Shown piece by piece: positions 56,480 to 64,000 of a stretch of DNA of 64,000 nt (position 1 is the first letter of the stretch; every line of letters begins with the position of its first letter). Origin of the DNA: Diphasiastrum complanatum (taxonomy: Eukaryota; Streptophyta; Lycopodiopsida; Lycopodiales; Lycopodiaceae); NCBI GenBank assembly GCA_029204225.1, contig MU831847.1, positions 36,672 through 100,671 on the forward strand, read 5' to 3'. The notes beneath the pieces are model-generated. The model had not been told where the DNA came from and did no database searches. It saw nothing but the letters and a program-made list of their open reading frames with translations. The translations under genes were made by a program, and so were the position numbers.

Positions 56480-57781
56480 ATGGCGAGGAGACCCAGATCT
56501 ACAATCGCTTCAAGAGTGACCAATCTCGTTTATCTTCACGATCAAGGTTAAAAAACCATTCTCGTGCTCGATCGATCATGGTCATCGAGAAGAGCTGTAC
56601 CATGGCGTTGCCCTCTGAAGTTCCATCTCAGTGAGACTAGGACACAGAGAAGCTTGCGAGAGTTAATCTGATGATTAAGTGCTTGTGCGAGAGTTCCCAG
56701 TGATTCTTTACAATGAGAAAGATGAAGCTGATAACTGGAAGCCAACAAAATATACGAAGAACTCATGGGTATTGCTGCATCCATCATCAAAGGGCAATTT
56801 TCGACAAACGAAAAGAGCAAAAATGACTTACAAATCTTATTGGAAAGCAAAAATTTTGGAGTTTAAGACTACCCCGGGAGGTCAATCGATATCAGAAGCC
56901 TTAGTGCGACATGTATATATGCATTCAAAAATCAAAGTACATGATATCCATCCTCATGATCATCAAAAATGTAATTTTAAGTATATCAAAATATATGCAC
57001 ACTACAGCAATCATAGGTGACTTCCTTTATTAATGCTCTTCAGATTATGATTTAAATGCTTCAACATTGTTTTTTTCTTTCAGATTTATATCCATCATGC
57101 ATAAGTGAATGGGAGCCCGCACAATCACTTGCAGGAATATTAGACGTGATTCACTCTGATGTTGGAAAGCTACAATACAGAGGAAGAAGTCCAAAGGAAC
57201 TTGCAGATTGTGGTATCTATTTTTATGAATCTTTATATACGCCACAAACAGATGGAGGTTTTGGCAAGCTCGAAGCAATTCCATTGCCTAGTTTTCAAAG
57301 TGATGAGTGGCCTACTCCTGACAGCATTGTTTCTAAATCCTTGAGATGCAAGCTATTCATTGATATTAAAAATGCTATGAAGATAAGCACAGGCTCGAAA
57401 ATTGTTCACCTAAGTTGGTTTATCTCATTGCATACATTTGTTGATTTTTTCTCGAGTGCTAGTATTCGTAGGACACCAACTTTATTTGTTTGCAAGGATT
57501 TATCAGATGAGACTTTGTCAGATCTCATGGATCAAGGCTGGGATAGTAAAACAAATAATGACATAGAATGCAGGATTAAAAAGTCCTCAATGATCTTTCG
57601 TTATCATATCGAAAAGCAAATGCTCAGTCTCACATTTAGCTACCAGAGATACAAGAAAATTGAAGGTACATGGCTACCACTGGATCAAGACTTTGAACTA
57701 AATGGTCACACAAACCGAATGGAGATAAGCATTATCTACAATGAGGAATATTTGACTATGGTTGAGGTGGAAGAGCACTAG
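56480..57781 (+). CDS. gene C, copy 2: unrecognised protein
   Basis: A possible start is the ATG at 56,480 (Met-Ala-Arg-Arg-Pro-Arg-Ser-Thr-Ile-Ala). The next open part, 56,679-57,016, has SWVLLHPSSKGNFRQTKRAK, YWKAKILEF and ALVRHVYMHSKIK. A probable intron 57,017-57,083 (ATAG/GTGACT...TTTCTTTCAG) leads to a long exon to 57,781 with ADCGIYFYESLYTPQTDGGF, LPSFQSDEWPTPDSIVSKS and WLPLDQDFELNGHTNRMEIS. The splice as drawn does not join in phase, so the boundary or an earlier frame may be off. The single frame of 240 codons without a stop is the longest intact reading frame in this part of the window. No domain is recognised; the basic N-terminus and 'WKAKILEF' segment would suit a chromatin or nucleic-acid binder, but that is a guess. 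No counterpart was found in copy 1. Confidence 0.5.
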
Positions 57782-58300
57782 AAGCTTGATTTTATAAGAA
57801 CAGAGCTCATGCTATTACAAACCAATCTACCAACATATTTCAGATTTATCATCAATGGAAGACTCATAAATACTTTATGTTTATTGCCATTTCAAAATAG
57901 AACAAAATAATAGAAAATGTCATCATTTACAATTGCACATTCACTAATATTTGCCATGTCACAGATGCGAAAAAGACAGGAGCTGATAACGTGCAGCAAA
58001 GATCTACCTACAACAATCACCATTGTGGGAGAACAATAGTTTCAAATAAACTTTAGTAAAAATCTCTGTATACACCCTTTCATTCAATAAATGAAAGCCC
58101 AAGTTGGGCATCTATACATGTATTTTGTGCTCCCAAATTCATAAACTGGAGCAGCATTTGATATATCAATGTATATTTTTCTATGAAGTCTATACATGTA
58201 TTTTTGTTCTATGCTATCTATATTTTTTCTGATCTTAATTTAGTACAACTACACCATCCTTTGCACCATCATCAATAACGGGAGGCTGAAGCCTTGCCCG
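57782..58300. other. AT-rich 3' flank of genes C and D
   Basis: Non-coding as far as I can see; lies between the convergent ends of gene C (+) and gene D (-). Contains 'ttcaataaatgaaagcc' near 58,083 (a polyadenylation-like AATAAA on the plus strand). Confidence 0.4.
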
Positions 58301-58798
58301 AGCCAGTATACTCAGGGTGACAATGTGTCATTATTCTCCTTGAAGGCCTGGAGCAGAAAGTTACTAAGCATTAGCAACTCGTTTGATGAATCTCTTGCAA
58401 TGTCAACTTGCAAGAGTGTTAGCCCGGACTCTATCAGAGGATCACTGATAGAATCTTGTCTGTCTTTGAGATCTAGGCAATCTAGAACTCTAAAATTAAT
58501 ACTAAAATCAAGTTCTTCTAGTCTAAAACAAAAAGGGAGTACCAATTGTATCTATAGCATCCGATATGTCTTTCTCAAATTTAAGGTAATCATCCGAATC
58601 TATACATGTATAGAAATTGGGAGGAGGAGGAGGAGGTGGTGGAAGTGTAGTATCTACAGCAATTATAGGAGTATCCAAAACAGAGGTAGCTATATTTACA
58701 GCATTATCAACAGCAGCATTATCTACAGTGGATTCTGGGGTAGGCTTCACTTTCTTAGGAGCATGCTTGGGGGTTGTCTGCTTCCTAGGATGCTCCAT
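58300..58798 (-). pseudogene. gene D, copy 2: Pro/Lys-rich tail and helical C-terminal part
   Basis: 58,798-58,523 reads PRKQTTPKHAPKKVKPTPE, then a run of eight or so prolines and DDYLKFEKDISDAIDTIG. After a frame change, 58,545-58,312 adds LEELDFSINFRVLDCLDLKDR and LLMLSNFLLQAFKEN, probably helical. The frame is shifted by one relative to the H3 domain; a frameshift near 58,860 or a short unseen intron separates them. Resembles the position of the SPK-rich tail of copy 1. Confidence 0.5.
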
Positions 58799-58829
58799 AG
58801 GAAGATGAGTCCTATCTACAGGAGTTGGT

Positions 58830-59243
58830 CTAGGAGCAGCAGGCTGAGATACAATGTAACCTACAGTACCTATCCCTCATTCTCATCAGAAGCAGAAAAT
58901 CCTTGGGCATTATGGTAACCCTCTTGGTATGGATGGCAAGCAAAAAAGAATCCTCGAAAAAAAGGCTAATATAATCTTCAATAGCCTCTTGAAGGCACTG
59001 AAGAGCACTCAGTGTGAATCTAACGTGCTGTCCGAGATCATTTCTTGTCATGTTCCGGACAGCACGGTAGAATGGAAATCTTGGGATCAACAAAGTTGTT
59101 GACCTCTGATACTTGTGTATCTCAGAGAGCCACCTGCTACGGTTGCGCGTTCTAGGTCTAGGAGGGGGTGTGATGGCAACCTCAGGAGATGAGGATGAGC
59201 CAAGAGAGAAGAAGTCTCTCCTTGTCTGCTTTCTCCTATCCAT
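58830..59243 (-). CDS. gene D, copy 2: histone H3-like protein, fold intact
   Basis: 137 codons from the Met at 59,243. Residues 3-8 (RRKQTR) recall the H3 tail. Residues 38-57 (WLSEIHKYQRSTTLLIPRFP) match the alpha-N to alpha-1 region, 58-75 cover alpha-1 and loop 1 (FYRAVRN... HVRFTL), LQCLQEAIEDYISLFFED is alpha-2, and AIHTKRVTIMPKDFLLLMRMRD is loop 2 and alpha-3. Canonical H3 is about 135 residues, so the length is right. Loop 1 appears one residue longer than in canonical H3, a trait of centromeric H3 (CENH3) proteins, and the tail is short and divergent. Many core residues differ, so this is not a recent host H3 copy. It would pair with H4 in the nucleus. An uninterrupted fold suggests it was under selection until lately. 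The last 12 residues run into a frame that is likely out of register with the tail. Confidence 0.85.
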   Translation of the reverse strand: MDRRKQTRRDFFSLGSSSSPEVAITPPPRPRTRNRSRWLSEIHKYQRSTTLLIPRFPFYRAVRNMTRNDLGQHVRFTLSALQCLQEAIEDYISLFFEDSFLLAIHTKRVTIMPKDFLLLMRMRDRYCRLHCISACCS

Positions 59244-60080
59244 GGGCGTGAACTATGTGATAGCAGACTTGTGCGTGAAGGTTAGGATGAGAAGGAAGGG
59301 ATGATAAAGAACTCACAGAGAACCACTATGTACGGACAGAATGTACGGTATATCGGACCTATGCGAGCCGAATATCAGAGAGAACGATTAGATTTGAGGA
59401 AAGACACACAAGTGCGATATGGGGGTGACACGTAGGAAGACGTATCGGACCTGTGCGCATGGAAGGTAGTAGGAGGAATTTTGATTGTGAAGGACGCGCA
59501 CAAATGCGATATGCAGAGCAAAAAAAAAAAGTGAAAAAAATTCGTCGCAATTTATGATTTTATATCAGGGTTCGCACGTGCGAAAGAACGTCCTGTCACA
59601 CATGTGGGAGTTGTACGAACATATGCGAGAGCGACACGTGTCACCCTGTCACACTACACGTGTGGGATTTGTATGATCAAATGCGAGAGCGACACGTGTT
59701 TACGAGCAATCAAATGAACACGCGACACGTGTCTAGGTGTCATTTCACACGTGTGCAAGTGTCATCTCACACATGCCTGCGCCTGTTGTCGAATTGAAAG
59801 TAGACACATGTCATAAGTCCGTTGACCACACGTGCAAAAACCTTAGTATAGATGGCACGGAAACCGAATAATTTTTTTATCTTTTGCGTTCTTGAAATTC
59901 ACGACATATCGCTTTTGTGCGCGCTCATTGCTATCAGTTTGCTTGCAAGTATACCTACTCGCGCACAAGTGCGATATTCTGTATCTGTCTGCCGTACATA
60001 TCCATCTTCTGCACCATTTTAATAGTTAGTTTTGGTTCAGTTCTCCCGCGCGCACAAGTGAGATATTCACGCTACTTGCC
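59244..60080. promoter_or_regulatory. divergent D-B upstream region with 17-bp iterons and CACGTG sites
   Basis: Seven sites of form RTATCG-N8-CG: plus strand 59,350-59,366, 59,442-59,458, 59,906-59,922; minus strand 59,404-59,420, 59,496-59,512, 59,961-59,977, 60,050-60,066. The best read ATATCGCACTTGTGCGC. The last lies 14 bp before the gene B ATG. Between 59,570 and 59,830 about ten CACGTG or CACATG palindromes occur, some inside a repeated unit containing 'tgcgagagcgacacgtgt' (about 59,624 and 59,682). Confidence 0.65.
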
Positions 60081-60960
60081 ATGGCCTCTTCCTCCTCAGC
60101 CTCACGAGAATCAGGCTTGAGTTTATTTCTGAGTGAATTTGGGATTACTGAAAATCTGGACTACTTCCACAGCCTATTCAAGCCATATCTACATGTTTTT
60201 AGGACTGCACAACCAAATTCTGATGTATTTTATGAACAATTATGTCAGATTCAGAGATATACTTAGCAAGCCTAGTTTCTGCATAGGTCAACTCCAATAC
60301 ATGCATTATATTGATCTTGTTCATTTCTTCCCAGCTTTTAGACATAGACTGGATAGAATGTTCACCAAATTGTTTGATGTTTTCAAAAGTAGTTCTATGT
60401 GTCCGACACTTGCAACAAGAAATGTTGATTGGTTGAATATCAGAGTGGTTTTGTACTTTTTCTTTTTAGTTTAGATCCCAGATGATGATAAGTTTCCTGT
60501 TGCTGACCCTCCTTTTGCACCCTCCTCTGTTCATCAGCCATTAAGGATATCAGTCACTTTCTTATCGACAATCCTGATAAAGAAAGTGACTTCATTGATT
60601 TAAATACTGATGTTCTCCAAGATTCTTTCATTGGCCAAAATACATCTGATGATGAATCCAATCTATGGAGGATTCAAAATGTCTTTTCAATTTGCCTGTA
60701 TATTATATTAATGACGATGTATATTTTACTACTGCTGATTTATGTAAATTTTTTTGACTATCGTGAGGACGAGGGTTCTATGTTTATTATCCGGCACAAT
60801 TTTCGAATTCTCCGACTTTGTAGATTTTGAGACAGATGACCTTGTTGCTAGAATTGATTTTGATGATGAGGAGGGTCTTATGACTGGTGAAGAATGCTTG
60901 AATAAGACTTTATCAAATATAGCTGAGAATGGGCGAGACAGACCATCGATGAAGAATTCA
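60081..60960 (+). pseudogene. gene B, copy 2: unrecognised acidic protein, truncated
   Basis: Starts Met-Ala-Ser-Ser-Ser-Ser-Ala-Ser, aligned to copy 1 (shared LxxFLxxxxI...DYF.SLF pattern). A frame change near 60,250 continues in the frame of 60,133 (LVHFFPAF, FTKLFDVFKSS), then acid-rich sequence in other frames (DFVDFETDDLVARIDFDDEEG at about 60,808-60,870). The C-terminal exon seen in copy 1 (LGGHNYAKG) is absent: from about 60,950 the sequence is instead the antisense of gene A. Function unknown. Confidence 0.55.
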
Positions 60961-62332
60961 CAATCATTTCAATCCCAGATGAGCTTCAATGACTTTTCTG
61001 ACTGGACACTAAATTTGAAATCTTCTTGGTTCTCTTGTTTGGGATAGAGCACCATTCATGAGAGTTATACTAGCCCTTTCCATCTTCTGCCCCTTTCACA
61101 ATTTCTGACTCATCTAACTTAAGTACTATGATTATTTTGCCATTCACCTTTTCATAGGTTATATCATAGAATGTGACAATTGTATCTCAGCAAGTAATTT
61201 AGATCAGCAAATAAATTGTTTGATGAATTATAGATATCGATCTTCCATCGGTTTCATACACCTCCTCAATATGAAATGGAGTTCCAGTGATCTTATGCAT
61301 ACCTATGTTTAATGTATCCCTCTCTTTCTTCAAGTGGTATGTCCTAGGGATTGGGGACTTTTCTAATTTGAACTTGCTTAAAAGCTTCTCTAATTAGTTT
61401 AAATATTGTTGCATATGCTTCCCTACTAATACCTGAAATCACAAGCACCCTGAACTATAGTCTTCTCTAAAATATTTTGAATGTCCACCATCAAAGACTC
61501 TGCTATTATTACACTTTACATTTGAAATCCTATTGTTCATCATGATACGCTCAGTGGATTTGCAAGTCAATATTGTGCCCAATGACATTCCTAGATAAAG
61601 CATTGTCTTTAATATTCCGAGGAGCTACTAATGCAGATCTGCAAAAAAAAATAGATAGTTAACAGAATATCACCATAGCTGAAATTAAATCCAAATGTCA
61701 TTGAAAAACTTACAAGATTTAGAATATGCTTACTTGAATGCACGGATTCTTCTATTTCGATAACCTCCTTTTGAAAGCGAATGAATATCCTTGTAACTTT
61801 GTCGCTTTCGCTTCTTACTTTCAGGCCTTCTTCTTTACCAGATCCACATCCTTCAGTAATTGTAAGTTTTCAATACAAATAGACTGTAAGACTGGTTGCA
61901 TTTGCTTCTAGTTCTGATTTGATAATTGATTGCTATCTTCTGTAATGATTCAATATTTTTTTTAAGTTGTTCATTTTCTTCTACGTCTTTTAAAGATAAC
62001 AACTCTATTCTGACAATAAGTGGATATCCGAATTAATTCACCTTCTAAAAAGTGAACTTTATCATATAAAGTTGTTTTCCATGGTTTTGCAATCTTTTAC
62101 AATATCCTATTAATCCACTATGACCATTGCATATCCATGTAACTAAATGAGTTATTGAAGAGAATGTGGGATGTGTCAAAGTGCTTGGACTTGTGGATAT
62201 AATGTTCCATTTGTCCACAAATTCACATTTTTCTTTTCTTTGCCCTGTAACGAGAACGATCTTCAGCAGATATTTGAACTCCTTTGCCTCCTCTTCTCTG
62301 CAAAGGTGCCAAATCAACAGGGATATCCACAT
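60950..62332 (-). pseudogene. gene A, copy 2: unrecognised protein, truncated
   Basis: Minus-strand pieces in changing frames: KNVNLWTNGTLYPQ and HPTFSSITHLVTWICNGHSGLIGYCKRL (about 62,235-62,085), a broken Glu/Lys/Asn-rich coiled coil (62,010-61,850), a basic run KKRKRQ (about 61,815), then IAESLMVDIQNILEKTIVQGAC and GISREAYATIFKLIREAF (about 61,505-61,400), KIIIVLKLDESEIVKG (about 61,155-61,105), and FKFSVQSEKS near 61,010. These line up in order with gene A of copy 1. At least five frame breaks. Sequence past the FSVQS motif is missing. Confidence 0.6.
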
Positions 62333-62409
62333 GTAGATGATATAATGTCATCATCAAAAAAATAATAGAGTAATCAGTTGCATCAAAGTACTATGACCAG
62401 ATTCTATGA

Positions 62410-62820
62410 AGCAAAACAAAATACTCATCTTTGATTATATTATATACTATGTATGATCAATCTAATCTCCATGCTTGTATACTTGATTCAAATTTGAAAA
62501 TGCCGCTCATTTTTTCATTCCAATATCATATTTTTCTCGTGGAAGGAATGCATATGTAAACATTTTGCAATTTTTTCTGATTTGAATTTGGGGATGGCAG
62601 TCATATTCTAGATCCAGTGAAAATATTGCCCTTTTCATAACCAATGGAGGGAATATTTTGAATTTAGTCAAGTTATACTGCGAATTGTTAACAGTTCTTA
62701 ACTATGACTATAGACACTGTGGTTAGATTATTGGGAGTTGGGGAGGCCTTGGCAATGGTGTGGGCAAGCAAATAAACAATATTGTTTTATTATCTTGATA
62801 TTTTTGTATATCCTACATCA
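62410..62820. other. AT-rich unassigned stretch
   Basis: Between element copy 2 and the copia fragments. I see no gene. Confidence 0.3.
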
Positions 62821-62824
62821 ATAG

Positions 62825-63569
62825 ATTCAAGATGCAAGATTGCAAGCATGTTGAAACACCAATGGAGCAAGATGTAAAAGTGCTCAATAAAAGTGATGAA
62901 GCATCATTTATGGACATCACTCTTTATAGTCTTTATAGGCTCCTTAATCTGGATCACCATAACTAGCCTAATCTATGCTTTAGTGTGTGTAGGCTAACTC
63001 AATATATGCAAGATCCATTAGTGATACATTGGAAAAATGCTAAAAGGATCTTAAGATACATCTCGGGTACTCTAGATCATGGAATTCTCTATAGAGGATA
63101 TGTCATTGATTTGCATGCCTTTAGTGACTCGGATTTTGCAGGTGACAAAAAGGATAGGAAGTTCACAAGTGCCTATGCAACATTCATTGGTGGAGGAGTA
63201 GTTTCTTGGTTGTCAAAGAAACAAAAAACCATCCCACTTTCTTCAACCGAAGCCGAGTATAAAGCTCTCACCACTACAACAAAGGAGCTATTATGGATAA
63301 AAAGGCTACTTATGGAGCTGAAAGTCATGAGTTTAGATGTTGTTCCAACTCTCTACTATGACAACATTTCAGCCCAACACCTTGCAACCAATCCAATCTT
63401 CCATGTAAGGTCAAAGCATATTGAGATCTCTCATCATTTTGTGAAAGAGAAGGTGCAATCAAAGGAGATATCTTTGGAGCATGTGGCAAGTAGTAAATGT
63501 ATTGCTGATATCCTCACTAAAGAACTTCAAAGAGCTGCATTTGTGAAGTTAAGATCAGCCCTACATTAG
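62825..63569 (+). pseudogene. copia F RT end and RNase H
   Basis: RT thumb at 62,829-62,900 (FKMQDCKHVETPMEQDVKVL), a stop at about 62,965, then from 62,985: CRLTQYMQDPLVIHWKNAKRILRYI, RNase H motifs FSDSDFAGDKKDRKFTSAY, VSWLSKKQKTIPLSSTEAEYKAL, YYDNISAQHLATNP and CIADILTKELQRAAF, ending at 63,569. RT palm and earlier parts are missing. The RNase H domain itself is open for 194 codons. Confidence 0.9.
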
Positions 63570-63587
63570 AGGAGTTCTCAATATCAA

Positions 63588-64000
63588 TTGATGAATAGAG
63601 TTCCATGTAGTTCTATTGAAGGCAAAACACCCTTTGAAGTCTTGTATGAGAGGAAGCCAAATCTCAAGGACTTAAAGGAGTTTGGATGCATTTGCTATGT
63701 GCATACACCTTTGGAGAAAAGGACCAAGGAAGATCCATCATCAATCAAAGGTATTATGCTCAGGTATGGCAAAGCAAGCAAGAGATATAGAGGGAGGTGG
63801 CCGAGGATCAAGATGTCATAGATCTTGAGGAGGAGCTAGAGCCAAGTGAACCAATCACTCCAAGAAGATCATCAAGGTAAGAATGGAGCCATTGAGGCTC
63901 ACATACCAAGACAAGGGGAAGCAAGCCGAGGGTAATCCATCTTCATCCTTTGCACTCATTTCAAGTTTTGAAGAACCTTCATGTATAGAATATGCATTGA
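63588..64000 (+). pseudogene. copia integrase end and linker fragment
   Basis: 63,588-63,821: MNRVPCSSIEGKTPFEVLYERKPNLKDLKEFGCICYVHTP, the region after the integrase core. The stretch to 64,000 encodes, across frames, the linker before RT (MEPLRLTYQDKGKQAEGN and SSFEEPSC). In a normal copia this precedes RT and RNase H; here it follows them, so two partial copies are joined. The frame continues out of the window. Confidence 0.8.

Larger units (their letters stand above)
56179..62400 (-). mobile_element. histone-bearing multi-gene element, copy 2
   Basis: Read on the minus strand the order is A (62,332-60,950, forward), B (60,081-60,960, reverse), divergent iteron region, D (59,243-58,300, forward), then C (56,480-57,781, reverse). 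This is the same A-B-D arrangement as copy 1. The 3' ends of A and B are missing and directly abut, so the copy carries an internal deletion. Termini were not found; limits given are approximate. Confidence 0.6.

Noticed and set aside
56548-57284. Minus-strand frames opposite gene C
   Set aside because: Shorter than the plus-strand exon and without motifs.
58617-58808. Plus-strand Gly-rich frame
   Set aside because: Antisense of the proline run in the gene D tail.

Overview
This window looks like intergenic or heterochromatic DNA from a repeat-rich land plant. Nearly all recognisable sequence is mobile DNA: Ty1/copia and Ty3/gypsy LTR retrotransposons with plant-type primer-binding sites, nested insertions, a TRIM-like miniature element, foldback repeats, and GT-AG introns in the non-retroviral genes. 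I cannot name the species. No ordinary single-copy host gene is convincingly visible. The clearest zinc-finger fragment (SWIM type, about 0.8-1.1 kb) also looks like a remnant.

The most unusual content is a multi-gene block present in two diverged, opposite-facing copies. Copy 1 is at about 5.4-16.4 kb and is interrupted by a copia element at 9,947-14,113. Copy 2 is at about 56.2-62.4 kb. Both share one layout: gene A (unrecognised, coiled coil plus basic region plus a conserved domain) converges on gene B (unrecognised, Met-Ala-Ser-Ser start, acidic middle). Gene B is divergent from gene D, which encodes a histone H3-fold protein with a Lys/Pro/Ser-rich tail. In copy 1 the H3-like gene is followed by exons resembling a Ulp1 (C48) cysteine protease. 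In copy 2 an unrelated unknown gene C lies beyond it. The B-D intergenic regions carry 17-bp iterons of form RTATCG-N8-CGC, with copy-specific middles. Neither copy is intact. I infer an undescribed multi-gene DNA transposon or an endogenised DNA-virus-like element that carries a histone.

Layout: 0-1.1 kb SWIM fragment; 2.43 kb CT microsatellite; 2.86-3.51 kb foldback cluster; 4.7-4.8 kb PBS-like sites; 5.4-16.4 kb element copy 1 with copia A1 inside; 17.2-19.1 kb degraded gypsy; 19.1-25.3 kb a copia-B LTR split by about 5.3 kb of unidentified DNA; 25.3-30.9 kb two degraded copia-B elements on the minus strand; 31.0 kb gypsy LTR piece; 31.5-33.3 kb copia RT/RNase H (plus); 33.3-34.7 kb coiled-coil retroelement ORF; 34.8-41.2 kb copia C (minus) with copia A2 nested in its RT; 41.2-43.0 kb copia-B 5' end; 43.0-43.5 kb TRIM-like element; 44.7-52.0 kb gypsy with a 1.7-kb LTR; 52.6-54.1 kb retroelement ORF fragment plus copia LTR and gag; 55.1-55.5 kb copia pol fragment; 56.2-62.4 kb element copy 2; 62.8-64 kb rearranged copia RNase H and integrase pieces.

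How the genes work together: the retroelements are almost all broken. The two copia A elements keep matched LTRs and gag-protease but lack integrase and RT, so they were presumably mobilised in trans. For the histone-bearing element, the shared iterons next to start codons suggest coordinated control or binding by an element-encoded protein, but this is inference.
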